DNA from: Pseudomonas sp. B21-056
GTDB taxonomy: Bacteria; Pseudomonadota; Gammaproteobacteria; Pseudomonadales; Pseudomonadaceae
Reading direction: 5' to 3'
Length of the DNA: 64,000 nt
NCBI RefSeq assembly: GCF_026016325.1
Contig: NZ_CP087203.1
Coordinates: 2,790,001-2,854,000 of the forward strand
This document shows positions 50,701 through 57,261 of the stretch, in pieces (position 1 is the first letter of the stretch; every line of letters begins with the position of its first letter). The position numbers and the translations under genes were made by a program. The notes beneath the pieces are model-generated. The model was not told the origin of the DNA, did not search any database, and saw nothing but the letters and a program-made list of their open reading frames with translations.

Positions 50701-51024
50701 CGTGATAAGGATATTGCGAACAGTGCTGCGACCTCTAGTATCGATCATTCATATGGTGTAGAGAATGGTAGTGAGCCTCAATGGAGGCTGTTACAAGTGG
50801 ATCCACGAAACTTGATTCCCACTCAGGAGAAGGCTGAGATGTCAGGGTCGCAAATAAAGCGTTTTACGAAGGATATGCTTAAGAATGGGTTTGATCAAAA
50901 TCATCCTGTAGATGCTTGGAGGAACCCTTCCACTGGGCGGCTTGAAATTCAAGATGGACATCATCGCACAGCAGCTGCTAGAAAAGCGGGTTTAGATAAA
51001 ATACCGGTAAATGTATGGGAGTGA
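39907..51024 (+). CDS. Giant YD-repeat (Rhs-like) polymorphic toxin with ParB-like tip
   Basis: ATG 39907 after GGGGGAGTTAAGGG; 3705 residues. Same N-terminus (MVAIVAGNGLGLF), YD-repeat shell, LysM module (~3062-3107), PPPPKPKKKK linker, Ala/Gly/Val-rich hydrophobic stretch (~3148-3232) and pretoxin region as the copy at 25819. It lacks the two inserted beta-sandwich modules, and its DNA is GC-rich throughout the shell. From residue ~3599 it switches to a different tip: VDPRNLIPTQEKAEMS, HPVDAWRNP, IQDGHHRTAAARKAG (Asp3683-Arg3687), the ParB/sulfiredoxin-like nuclease signature. A small gene starts 4 bp after the stop and probably encodes the immunity protein. No secretion signal is seen, and no copy of the TPR operon lies beside it. 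Confidence 0.93.
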   Translation: MVAIVAGNGLGLFNTSLNSLGGSGVGGQGNLGQAGGQALVNVSNGNLVLRFTDEQLSGLGQDLLQTRTYNTQGGLSDGDADGWRWDGERNLVLTGTVNTVGSQVTRTTGDGHQTVYQWNGSRYQSTEGDGAHDTVTWDANASQMLWTDGSRRIVERYDSNGRLLSTTDANGTQINYGYDANGRLSSVEDSSGQALVLNYNAVGKLERVDTRSAVGGALTQQVYYDYDAQGRLISVSTDLSPEDNSIADGNVYRTDYTYDGASFRIASVVQSDGTSASFTYQLLDGEYRVQTVSDGSGTTTFSYDLANNRTDVLNGLGQQWSYFYDADDRLIEVQTPAVNGQRLSTRYAYDLDGNVTSITDGRGNTITYQYDANGNALLERDATGTTVARTYSADNQLLNEIRYSAAAIFNNATGLWTEPPASTAQVTRLAYDSDNRVRFMVDGRGQVTEYRYNAAGLKIQEISYGDALFALTGLAPEAELTEAQLATWADARDKTHSTLTELNYDYRGNLSRRITYGAVNAAGVGTQESSTSVTEYIYSQHGQLLQTLVARGMDRSQKTILSSIVYDGLGRVISQTDSAGTRTTAYNGTNRTVAVTNGSSMTVTQTYDSKGQLLSLTQTAAGQTPRSTSYVYDAAGRQVMVQDATGARSYTFYDEVGRVSAQVDGIGAVTEYSYNAAGQRVQEKRYATLVDTSTWYNGTAVVGDLNPVTNSADRLTTLSYDNAGRLSTRTDAIGTLTTFTYDGQGRLIQQQTGDRSTRFFYDASGHQSGQLDAEGYLRENRYDATGRLIQSIRYATQTLAANRASGTLDQLRQTSANDLSSWYFYDTAGRQIGSVDEKQFVTETVYDEAGNTQQTIRYATAYTAAISDMTAFATIKTAVSVGPLQTTTTIFDEQGRVAQRVATDGTITAYEYDSAGRLVRETQAQGTTEERSVRTRYDAFGQTIGKLLGEASARITTGMSDTEVAAIYAQYGLTYQYDALGRVASASDALGNRTFSYYDAEGRLTHVVNALGEVSETVYSAFGDVRERTAFTGRLADTDTATLSGGVLNAQLKTLVQAIRNANSDNRRTYDYDTRGLLTSTTDALGYVTRYGYNAFGNQTSVTRTVSAGNTVTSSTTYNSRGEQIGRVDDVGGLARSTAISYDAFGRVLTTTDGRGLVSSTSYDQSGRIITTTNTLGQSRSSEYDALGRVFRQIDALGRTTSYRYNDSDRSLTVTTPDGVSVTTVNTRHGQTLTFTDGSGNTTRYAYDKNGQVTSVLDGLGRETSNAYDEAGNLLGVTDALGRTTRYGYDAANRMLTRTDAANSVTRYTFDGQGRRIQVVEAEGSAVPKITAYAYDSNGQTLVVTQDPAGLQLTTTYSYDGLGNQVQVTRGTVANPNQQNTLYEFDNLGRRISERQDPTGLNLTTQYRYNGNDQVTRKIDAAGNSTWYVYDNAGQLSETVNALGGVTRNRYDAAGNLLSTTHYATALDSNTLASFGDGILSVAVTLDATHDQTTTYVYDDVGRVRYSINALNQISETIYDANGRVSETRQYDKAIAANAPRTLAGTAAALVASGAQARSTRSVYDAAGQLLSITDAAGKVESYTYDAVGNRLTLTNKNGSVWNYRYDNLNRLVLEIAPAISVASMDANGVVTTKTALPITVITYDALGNISTRTVGRLRSSLDATASTDDLSQARTTRYAYDAVGHQVLITSPGWYNKTTGAFQQASDGSANTFQITTEVTYDALGNAVRNRVRINNTGVVATDFVDSYKVYDSLGQLTHDIDALKGVTAYTYDAQGNRLTTKRYANALNLAVPAMGYYASANLTATTLVPNATQDRTLTTRYDALGRKVSVQQDQVSLYSFTGTVSTSTLITAAPTTLYSYDAFGQLVRETQVARNASGATVMTGTSSVHYYDQVGNRIGSVDALGNYTRMEYDAQGKLRRQVEYANALTTWNENSIPSTPVASANDRSTRYDYDAMGRLSQVTQESVRYWQQTINATNGVVSATAVMGNLVVSRLTYDGVGNTRTVTDAAGNVTTTDYNALGQVSQVTEPARVTAKSGTVNPFASAVVLASPVTTYAVNAFGQVLSETRTAGRAGDIVQAGLTQTTRTRYDAAGYEVQEIDAAGSAQNYKVDVAGRRLEESRQVSATLSAWTSGGTAVSYNQTLKRTFEYDALGQQAATVDWYTVADGTAQSTRNSVLYNRFGEVTQKLLNGNLFASYDYDQAGRVIQQQDAQGISQLAYDLSGKASRSIQLGDAATAADDRISYVRNDLLGRALELHLPAFEANLNADTLNNVTLTLTTPIIRQAYDRWGNMLSRTDARGYVTTYTYDHNNKQLTETLPVTDILRENGTSYRASLIHEKRYDGLGQLIQETDLVGPYSGVTGNTLLRTRQHVYNQAGELIRDVDALGYSRSYLVDSNGNRVATKDALGTVLVDAYDAMDRQLSHGIIRSGVAVTLLTNQYDQAGRLYGEISGASAVEETLNSVANANFSSTTTGVAGNTRYSLYDERGNIVKTRNESKIEKTIEYDVNNRKVKETDGLNGVLTWSYDTEDFGLLSSRKDLGGRVYSFTYNGFGQLIREGLTTASGAGPDKIYSYYGNGLAKTIVEGTVTRSAAGTVTAEDSRTSTYAYDLSGNRIREINSGRYLNGAVSQVSSNEVRSKFDEQGRLKELKAPSGNQLVGALGTQYTLASTARLDSLKYDYDEMGNRRRVYLDTTNQSGSRKIVDDWYKFDLEDRALIVEGYLKNGKIVAGTVQGRSSVSGSPTVSVAAKGYSISYDVLGRRQSSERWQAAIYEEKRDGAKPVDWTYWQVYSGDTYLRSTYIYNDLGQVSTIAGAQVARAGVSDTTMATKSIVGGSYYKKVTYAALGRAYTLFSATYDERGNRARQADYSYSWKGGETSLASSASSIYNYRGDAQALSELKYSGGVLTQANYFNELGMLDAVGNQRAYRYVAYNANGSINHRGNFSAGQMAFDGYKESQATITRTNGGSPGTTTNTYSARGELLQSVGTGGNVFTRGLATNAEGRLIARRESSGVAQTYLYYQGAALANIGNASAPEVSDTFTPISPDYPGRTPSNYVVNQGDTLESIAQSVWGDSGMWYLIADANGLASSDELTPGDSLKIPNVVSSTHNDATTFKPYDPDDVIGNINPSPKAPPPPKPKKKKSGGLATIVMVVVAVVATVFTAGAATAVLSGAATTLGGAAAAGTAALSAAAAGTAATISLGGAIIGAAVGSAVSQAVGMGMGAVDKFSWGQVAVSGITGGLTYGITSGINTLAQGAQPGSWAQTAASAARTYTAQGVFNYATSQVANRIAGLDTSFSWRGVAASAAGATIAGYVGGGGQGLLSSGIRGQVSAYASAAIKDKWFGGGRPDYGQVAADAFGNTLGNFFVDQLGQPSEETVQRAMTLSGLPDDEVYRDAVGRLVANGATPEVVGEIHNDPGLRSTLLHPTRPGENGAYLRYEGDGVWVGIPPVQEPITYSVDNVEGVSYLNGNSTWVDWANNVTPPVHEGLVSVASFARAHEGATTLISYAAQAVSFAMAAPMATARVIANEAILGAAKSQIRDYAIEKVGDYYQSKGVLADNADTLATGTVFGVETIGGSVMDAVNGAKRYAMQMRDKDIANSAATSSIDHSYGVENGSEPQWRLLQVDPRNLIPTQEKAEMSGSQIKRFTKDMLKNGFDQNHPVDAWRNPSTGRLEIQDGHHRTAAARKAGLDKIPVNVWE

Positions 51025-51028
51025 TGAA

Positions 51029-51370
51029 ATGAAGGGGAAGTATCGAACGGCATTCATTGTTCCCGAAGGTGCAAGAAAAAAACTAAGTGACGATGGATGG
51101 GAGTTTGAATCGGCCAGTCGTTTGTCATTGGACTTTAAAGAGCGCCTGATAGATCATCTCGATTTGAGTTATCTTAATGAATATCTTGGAATCGAAGCTT
51201 ATTGCGGCGCTGACTTGGAAGTTGGTTTTTTTTACGATGATGATCACCAGGTTGAGTTTGTTCATTTAAAAATGTATGGTGATGTGCAGCTTAATACCTT
51301 GGAGCTGTTAGGTGAGCTGGTGGTGGACGGTTCATTTGAATTGTTCGTTCCCGCTGAGCCTGAAAAGTGA
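51029..51370 (+). CDS. Putative immunity protein for the ParB-like toxin tip
   Basis: ATG 51029, 4 bp after the toxin stop, with GGGAG upstream; an earlier in-frame ATG at 51011 lies inside the toxin gene. 113 residues, acidic (DDGWEFESAS, FFYDDDHQVEFVHLKMYGD), mixed alpha/beta, no membrane segment. I do not recognise the family. The tight coupling and AT-rich composition match the toxin tip and support toxin-immunity pairing. Confidence 0.7.
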   Translation: MKGKYRTAFIVPEGARKKLSDDGWEFESASRLSLDFKERLIDHLDLSYLNEYLGIEAYCGADLEVGFFYDDDHQVEFVHLKMYGDVQLNTLELLGELVVDGSFELFVPAEPEK

Positions 51371-51383
51371 TAAGCGGGGACGT

Positions 51384-51720
51384 GATAAACGGGGACAGAC
51401 CCTGAGGGATCCCCGAATTTTCTTACGCAAAATCAAGAAGTTGGAATATTGAAGAGACCTGCATGAATCGGTGGCTTGTGTTGCACCACACAAAACAAGA
51501 TCCCGACCCATGCAGGCCATCCGATTCTTACACAGCGCGCTCGCCCAAGTGGATAAACGGGGACAGGCCCTGAGGAATCCCCACTTTTTCCTACATGAAA
51601 TCAAGACGTTGGAATATTGAAGAAGCCTGCATGAGTCGGCAGCTTGGTTTGCACCACACAAAAGCAAGATCCCGAACTCATGCAAGCCATCCAATTTTTA
51701 CACAATGCACTCGCCCAAGC
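51384..51720 (+). repeat. Two tandem copies of an insertion-sequence end
   Basis: 51384-51549 and 51551-51720 are about 85 percent alike by eye. Each begins GATAAACGGGGACAG, includes TTGGAATATTGAAGA and TTGCACCACACAAAA, and ends with the first codons of the transposase (ATGCARGCCATCC to CTCGCCCAAG). The second copy continues into the transposase remnant and the first is cut off. A further GATAAGCGGGGAC just before (51369-51381) looks like a third stub. Confidence 0.8.
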
Positions 51721-52033
51721 ACTGCCCACGCTCCATTCTCGCCGCCTGACCGCCCTGATGTGTTGTGTCAGCGCATTGCTGCAAGGCCGGCGCCTGACCT
51801 TGACCGGAATCGGTCGTGCCATGCAGGGTCAGGCGTACCCCAAACACTCGATAAAGCGATTTGTGAAGATTCCTCAGGGACAGACCACGATTATGAGCTG
51901 GCTGAACTCGACTTGCCCTTCAGTCGTGGTTGCGATTCACGTCATCAGGTTTGAGGGACTGATCGGCTTGGTTGACGGTGAGCGTGAAATTGGCGTGCTG
52001 CCATCGCCTAATGGGAAGCCATACGCAGCTTAA
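51680..52033 (+). pseudogene. Internally deleted IS4-type transposase
   Basis: ATG 51680 starts MQAIQFLHNALAQALP, and the next ~60 residues (LTLTGIGRAMQGQAYPKHSIKR) match the N-terminus of IS4-family transposases. Directly after that the sequence jumps to segments expected far downstream (a DYELAELDLPFS stretch in another frame, then VVVAIHVIRFEGLIGLVDGER). The central catalytic part is missing and the frame is broken. It cannot be active. It marks the boundary between the toxin locus and the flagellar operon. Confidence 0.8.
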
Positions 52034-52063
52034 AATTGCGAGGGCGCGCAAGCACCCTCGCAA
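52031..52063 (-). terminator. Terminator of the DUF6124 gene
   Basis: A 9-bp stem TTGCGAGGG/CCCTCGCAA lies 14 bp beyond the stop of the leftward gene. Read on the minus strand it is followed by TTTTAA. Confidence 0.7.
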
Positions 52064-52076
52064 CATTGCCTGGCGA

Positions 52077-52442
52077 CTACCCTGGCAAATGGTGGTTATC
52101 CAGTACGCGATTCACCGCTAACTCACTCAGCATGATCACCTGCTGCAGCCCGATCATCTTGCTGCGCTGCGAGCCTTCCAATACACCGGCGATATCGCCG
52201 GCCATGTCACAGGCCGATGCCAGCGATTCGCAGGCTTGGACAAGCAGCGTTTCGTCATCCACCATGGGATCGATGAGGAAGATGTTGCCGTGCCTCCGGG
52301 GCGGTATCTGCGTTTTCGGCGCCCCGGGGTTGAGGTAAAAGTTGAGTGCGCGGTCTGCCGCCTCTTGTAGCTTCTTAGGATCGAGAGAGGCGTCATGGGG
52401 TACCGGACCGATGTTCGGGGGGGTGGGAGTTACTTTGAACAT
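52077..52442 (-). CDS. DUF6124 (DUF3077-type) Pseudomonas small protein
   Basis: ATG 52442 with AGGA about 10 nt upstream; a TTG nine bases earlier is too close to that site. 121 residues, starting MFKVTPTPPN, then LDPKKLQEAADRALNFYL, IFLIDPMVDDETLLVQACES and MLSELAVNRVLD. This pattern is common and often multicopy in Pseudomonas. The role is unknown. It is unrelated to the flanking IS remnant and flagellar operon. Confidence 0.8.
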   Translation of the reverse strand: MFKVTPTPPNIGPVPHDASLDPKKLQEAADRALNFYLNPGAPKTQIPPRRHGNIFLIDPMVDDETLLVQACESLASACDMAGDIAGVLEGSQRSKMIGLQQVIMLSELAVNRVLDNHHLPG

Positions 52443-53080
52443 ATTTGACAATTCCTGTAATGGGGCCGCAACCGTTCTCTACTAAAAGAAGGGTGGCGGC
52501 TGTACGCAGGTTAGTAGACCGGAGGAATTGGCAAAACCGGCGCGCCCAAGGGCGCCCTGCGCACAACCACCATCAAGTGCAGGTACAAAAATGACCTGAC
52601 TGAATGGAGCTCATGCACCTACCAAACCTAAGGGCTACTAAACCCGACCACTGATGGGCAGTGGCAGGTGAACGATAGAGGCCGGGGGCAAAGCGCACAA
52701 GCCAGCGAATTCTGACGCACGCGTAAGGAAGGACGCAAGGTTTCGTAGCCTTTAGGGCGTAACGCCGAGTGTCTGTAAACGTGCAGTCCAGAACATGTTT
52801 ATGAGTGTCAACATCGGAGAATTGGGGAGCAGACCACGATTACGAATTGATGCGTAGAACGGGACAAAAATACTCATTTCAAATAGAGCGAGGCTGAATT
52901 GGTCGAGAGCGGACTGCAAAGTCATAATAAATTCTGCTCCGATCTGTGAACCTGTTCCGCAACATTATGTTGCATGTCATGATTCCACATAGCTACCATG
53001 CCCCCCGTTAATGGCTATCTGCCATGGAAGCTGAGGCGCGCCCAGAACGCGCCCTCTATAAAGCTCAGCCGGGGTTAGGG
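52443..53080. other. 638-bp gene-free region before the flagellar operon
   Basis: No ORF of coding character on either strand. The left part should hold the promoter of the leftward DUF6124 gene and the right part the promoter of the flagellar operon. I looked for a sigma-54 (TGGC-N8-TGC) or sigma-28 site before fliQ and found no convincing one. No fliP coding is present. Confidence 0.5.
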
Positions 53081-53344
53081 ATGACGCAGGACTTCATGCT
53101 TTACGCACTCAAGGAAGCGCTCCTGACCGCCGCAATGGTGGCGGCCCCCTTGCTGCTCGCCATCCTGATCATCGGCCTTCTGGTCAGCATTCTCCAGGTC
53201 GCCACCCAGATCCAGGAAATGACCCTGACGTTCATTCCCAAGCTGATCGTGACGGTCGTCGTGTTGCTGGTCTTTGGGAGCTGGATGCTGACGGTTCTCA
53301 AACAATTCGCACTCAGTGCATTAACTCAGGCCGCTAGTTTCTAG
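53081..53344 (+). CDS. fliQ: Flagellar export-gate protein FliQ
   Basis: ATG 53081 (MTQDFMLYAL) after GGGGTTAGGG; the frame upstream (to 53024) lacks family similarity. 87 residues, the usual length. Two hydrophobic helices flank the QVATQIQEMTLTFIPK loop typical of FliQ. It is part of the FliP-FliQ-FliR gate of the flagellar type III export apparatus in the inner membrane. It is the first gene of the operon; fliP, normally just upstream, is absent here. Confidence 0.95.
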   Translation: MTQDFMLYALKEALLTAAMVAAPLLLAILIIGLLVSILQVATQIQEMTLTFIPKLIVTVVVLLVFGSWMLTVLKQFALSALTQAASF

Positions 53345-53351
53345 CTTCGTT

Positions 53352-54107
53352 TTGGTGTGGGTTGTGCTGACGTCCTTTTTTCTCAACGTGCTTCTCGTGT
53401 CGGTCAGGTTGATTCCGCTCGTGGTGGTTTCGCCGATTCTGTTTTTTGCGCGCATTCCATTGACCGTCAGGTTACTGCTGACTTTGGCGCTGTCCGCCGT
53501 AATAGCAAGCAGCATGACGCTTACCCATGAACCGATTTTTACGCTGCCCGCGCTGCTGGGGGAGTTGCTGCTCGGTGTGTTGATGGCGTTTGGTTTTCAT
53601 GCCGCTCACGCCGGAGTCGATATGGCCGGCAAGCTGATCGACACCCAGATCGGTCTGAATGCGGCGGGTGTCTTTGATCCTGGGACCTCCAACATGACCG
53701 GCCTGATAGCCGATTTGCTGGCCTGGTCATTGAGTGCGGTGTTCATTGTGCTCAATCTGCATCACGATTTGCTGCGGGGTTTCGCTCAACTCCTGGTTGC
53801 GGTTCCGCCCGGTAGCGTATCGCTCTCCACACTGTCCTTATCCTTGGCGACGATCATGACCCAACAGTTTTTACTGGCGTTCATGATCGTCGTGCCGGTG
53901 CTTCTCGGGCTCTGGCTGATCGATATTGCCTTTGCGTTCATGTCCCGCTCCATGCCCCAGGCCAACGTCTATTTCCTCTCCTTGCCCATCAAGTTGGGCG
54001 TTGGCGTGTTTATCCTGATACTGACCCTACCGATGATCGTGCAGCGCTTGCCGCTTCTGATTGAAAACGCCTTGCGCTTTGCCCTTTCGCCGGCAGGTGT
54101 TCAATGA
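53352..54107 (+). CDS. fliR: Flagellar export-gate protein FliR
   Basis: 251 residues if TTG 53352 is used; GTG at 53355 or 53364 are alternatives and no clear ribosome site decides. Five to six hydrophobic segments, with VGLNAAGVFDPGTSNMTGL in the middle, match FliR. Starts 7 bp after fliQ and ends by overlapping flhB (ATGA). Confidence 0.93.
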   Translation: MVWVVLTSFFLNVLLVSVRLIPLVVVSPILFFARIPLTVRLLLTLALSAVIASSMTLTHEPIFTLPALLGELLLGVLMAFGFHAAHAGVDMAGKLIDTQIGLNAAGVFDPGTSNMTGLIADLLAWSLSAVFIVLNLHHDLLRGFAQLLVAVPPGSVSLSTLSLSLATIMTQQFLLAFMIVVPVLLGLWLIDIAFAFMSRSMPQANVYFLSLPIKLGVGVFILILTLPMIVQRLPLLIENALRFALSPAGVQ

Positions 54108-55177
54108 GCGATCAGCAGGATAAAAGCGAAGAAGCTACGCCTTACAAGCTCGAGGAAGCGCGCAAGAAAGGGCAGGTGCCGCGCAGTCCCGATCTGTTGT
54201 CCCTCATCATGCTGTTGACGTTCCTGATGGTGTTCTCGGCCATTGCCTATCCCCTGGCCAGCGTGATCGCCACGCATACCCATTGGTGGCTGAGTAATGC
54301 CGGGCAAATGGGCCGAGGGTTCAGTTTCCTGGGGGAGCAGGGCGGGTATAGCCTGAGACAGGTGGTGTACGGGTTATTGCCGCTGATTGGCGCGCTGATA
54401 CTGATGGCAATCCTGACGAACCTGATCTTCAGCGGTCCGGTGTTTTCTTTGGTTTCCTTGAAGCCGGATTTCAAGCGACTCAATCCGATCCAGGGGCTCA
54501 AGAAGGTTTTTTCGCGACGTATGTTCGTTGAGCTGATCAAGGTGCTGGTCAAGGGCGCCCTGTTCGCGTTGGTCCTGTATTACCTGTTCCAAAGCGTGCT
54601 GCCGCAGTTGATGGGCATGGCGACGATTTCGCCGTTGGAGCTGCCCCAGGCCGCCAAGCAATTGCTGATGCAATTGGGCTTTACGGTACTGGCAGTCATG
54701 GCCGCCGCCGCGTTGTTTGATATCTGGTATTCGCGGCGCGAGTTCAGTCGCCAGATGCGGATGAGTCGTCGGGAAACCAAAGACGAGCATCGGCGCCGGG
54801 AGGGTGATCCGGAGGTCCGCTCCAAGCGCAAGGGCATACAGCAGGCTCTGCTGAAGAAGGCTGCGGCGTTGGGGCAGGTCAAGGACGCTGACGTCATCAT
54901 CACCAACCCGACCCATTATGCGGTGGCCTTGCAGTACCGACCTGCAAGCATGCTCGCACCCAAGGTGCTGGCCATGGGACGAGGCCTTCACGCCCGGCGT
55001 ATTTGCCACATCGCCAGAAAGCACCGGATACCGATTATGCGGCGTCCGCCGTTGGCTCGGGCGCTGCATGCGCTGGCCCTGGTCGACTCGGCCATTCCGG
55101 ATTCCACTCAGACCGATGTAGCACGTATCTATCGTTGGGTGATCGCATTGCCGGGCAATAAGGTGCTCGCCTCATGA
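54104..55177 (+). CDS. flhB: Flagellar export substrate-switch protein FlhB
   Basis: ATG 54104 overlaps the fliR stop; 357 residues. N-terminal SDQQDKSEEATPYKLEEARKKG is typical of FlhB, followed by four membrane segments and a cytoplasmic domain with the autocleavage motif NPTH at 268-271 (ADVIITNPTHYAVAL). FlhB controls the change from rod/hook to filament export. The motif is intact, so the protein should be functional. Confidence 0.96.
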   Translation: MSDQQDKSEEATPYKLEEARKKGQVPRSPDLLSLIMLLTFLMVFSAIAYPLASVIATHTHWWLSNAGQMGRGFSFLGEQGGYSLRQVVYGLLPLIGALILMAILTNLIFSGPVFSLVSLKPDFKRLNPIQGLKKVFSRRMFVELIKVLVKGALFALVLYYLFQSVLPQLMGMATISPLELPQAAKQLLMQLGFTVLAVMAAAALFDIWYSRREFSRQMRMSRRETKDEHRRREGDPEVRSKRKGIQQALLKKAAALGQVKDADVIITNPTHYAVALQYRPASMLAPKVLAMGRGLHARRICHIARKHRIPIMRRPPLARALHALALVDSAIPDSTQTDVARIYRWVIALPGNKVLAS

Positions 55178-57261
55178 AGCCACTTTTTTCTCGCGTGCTA
55201 TCCGAGGGCAGTGATCTGCTGCTGGCTGTGGCGGTCATCGGGATCCTGCTGGTGTTGTTCACGCCGATCCCGACCTGGCTCCTGGATTTGCTCCTGCTGA
55301 CCAATTTTGCCGTGGCGCTGATGGTGCTGCTGGTGACCTTCGACATCGATAAGCCGCTGAGCTTTTCGACCTTTCCGTCGTTGTTGTTGATGACCACGTT
55401 GTTTCGTCTGGCCCTGAATATTTCGGCGACGCGGTTGATCCTGACCGATGGCGATGCGGGCCTGGTCATCGCAGCGGTGGGCACCCATGTTGTCGGCGGC
55501 AACTACGTGATCGGCTTTGTGGTCTTCCTGATTCTGGTGGTTGTGCAATACGTGGTGGTCACCAGCGGCGCCCAGCGTGTGGCCGAAGTGGCCGCCCGTT
55601 TCACCCTGGATTCGTTGCCGGGTAAACAGATGAGCATCGATGCCGACCTGAACATGGGCATCATCGACCAGGAAGAAGCCAAGCGCCGGCGCAGTCAGTT
55701 GGAGCGTGAATCGAACTTTTACGGGGCCATGGACGGTGCGTCCAAGTTCGTCAAAGGGGATGCGATTGCCGGTATCGTGATTATCGCGATCAACATCATC
55801 GGCGGCTTGTCGGTCGGGATTCTGCAGAAAGGTCAGAGCTGGGGCGATGCGTTGCATCATTACACGCTGCTGACGGTAGGCGACGGCATCGTGACGCAGA
55901 TTCCTTCGCTGATCATCGCAGTGGCTGCCGGGATCATCATTACCCGGGCCGCGACCGATGCTCGCCTGGGGCCAGAGTTGGGGCGCCAGGTTTCGGCCTA
56001 CCCCAAGACGCTGGTTGTGGTGGCGTTGGTCACTGTCTTTCTGGCGATGATGCCAGGCTTGCCTCTGATTCCGCTGTTGATACTGTTTGCCGGGTTCTCC
56101 ATCGCGGCCTGGTTCTCCTATCGCAAGTTGCGAAACAAGGCCAAGGAGGGGGGCGATCCACGGAGCGACGACTCGTCTGCCGCGCAGGACAACGAAGCCG
56201 GCGATGTCTACGCGTTGATGAGCACCGATGCGTTTGAGCTGCGTCTCAGCACCGATCTTGCCGCCCACGTCCTCGCCGCGACCAGCACGCTGAGCTTGCG
56301 CATTGACAACCTGCGCAAGCAATTCGCCCGGGACTACGGTTTTGCACTACCGGAACTCAATGTGCACGCCGACAAGAAACTGGCAAACGGCACCTATCAG
56401 GTCTGTGTGCAAGGCGCGGTGGTGGCCGCGGGTGAATTGGAGTTCGATAAGTTGCTGGCGATCAATCCGGGCGGCGTGACGCTGACCCTGGAAGGACGGG
56501 CAACCAAGGAACCGACCTACGGCCTCAAGGCCCTCTGGATTGACGTTGCTCAACGCACGCAGGCGCGGACGGCCGGGTACACCCTGGTTGAGCCCGACAC
56601 GGTATTGCTGACCCATTTATCCGAATTGGCGCGTCGTTATGCACCGGAGTTCCTGACCCGTGCCGAGACCGAGCGACTGATCGAGAAGAAACGCGCGAGC
56701 CTGGGCAGCCTGGTCGATGAGTTGGTGCCTCAGGTGCTCAGCTATTCGGACATCCAGCGGGTACTGCAATTGCTGCTACGCGAGCAGGTGTCCATCCGCA
56801 ATCTTGAAACCATTCTTGAAGTCCTGGTGGATGCGGGGCGTAGCCAAAAAAATGCCGACGATCTCGTTGAGCGGGTGCGTGAACGCTTGGGCGCAGCGTT
56901 GTACGAGCGGTTGGTGGATAAGAATGGTGAGCTGAACGTGCTGACGATTGCGCCCCAGTTGGAAGGTTACATGCTGGCGGCTGCACGTCCTCGTGAAGGA
57001 TTGCAATCGGCGTTGTTGCCGGCCCAGGAACTGGAGCGCTTTGTCACCACCGTTGCACGCGAGGCAGAGCGTCAGCTCAGTGGCAACAAACAACCGGTGC
57101 TGCTCTGCGCGGCGCCGTTACGACGGGTTTTGCGGTCTTTCATGTCTCGGGCGGTGCCCCACATGGCGGTGCTGTCGGTGAACGAAGTTGGGCAGCACGC
57201 CCGCGTCACCTCGGCCGGCATGATTGATCTGCCCGGTTTTCCCAGTCTGGAGTCCCCATGA
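55174..57261 (+). CDS. flhA: Flagellar export apparatus protein FlhA
   Basis: ATG 55174 overlaps the flhB stop by ATGA; 695 residues, normal length. Eight N-terminal membrane helices with the conserved FRLALNISATRLIL and GQQMSIDAD-like GKQMSIDADLNMG segments, then a large cytoplasmic domain (residues ~335-695). It forms the export-gate ring that receives substrates. The cytoplasmic linker (KAKEGGDPRSDDSSAAQD) is short and polar. Confidence 0.96.
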   Translation: MKPLFSRVLSEGSDLLLAVAVIGILLVLFTPIPTWLLDLLLLTNFAVALMVLLVTFDIDKPLSFSTFPSLLLMTTLFRLALNISATRLILTDGDAGLVIAAVGTHVVGGNYVIGFVVFLILVVVQYVVVTSGAQRVAEVAARFTLDSLPGKQMSIDADLNMGIIDQEEAKRRRSQLERESNFYGAMDGASKFVKGDAIAGIVIIAINIIGGLSVGILQKGQSWGDALHHYTLLTVGDGIVTQIPSLIIAVAAGIIITRAATDARLGPELGRQVSAYPKTLVVVALVTVFLAMMPGLPLIPLLILFAGFSIAAWFSYRKLRNKAKEGGDPRSDDSSAAQDNEAGDVYALMSTDAFELRLSTDLAAHVLAATSTLSLRIDNLRKQFARDYGFALPELNVHADKKLANGTYQVCVQGAVVAAGELEFDKLLAINPGGVTLTLEGRATKEPTYGLKALWIDVAQRTQARTAGYTLVEPDTVLLTHLSELARRYAPEFLTRAETERLIEKKRASLGSLVDELVPQVLSYSDIQRVLQLLLREQVSIRNLETILEVLVDAGRSQKNADDLVERVRERLGAALYERLVDKNGELNVLTIAPQLEGYMLAAARPREGLQSALLPAQELERFVTTVAREAERQLSGNKQPVLLCAAPLRRVLRSFMSRAVPHMAVLSVNEVGQHARVTSAGMIDLPGFPSLESP

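Noticed and set aside
25800..51000. CRISPR-like or simple tandem repeat array
   Set aside because: The repetition is due to coding YD repeats of about 20 residues with variable sequence. There are no constant repeats with unique spacers.
51332..51822. Minus-strand frames across the IS ends
   Set aside because: Shadows of the repeated IS end. The transposase fragment reads on the plus strand.
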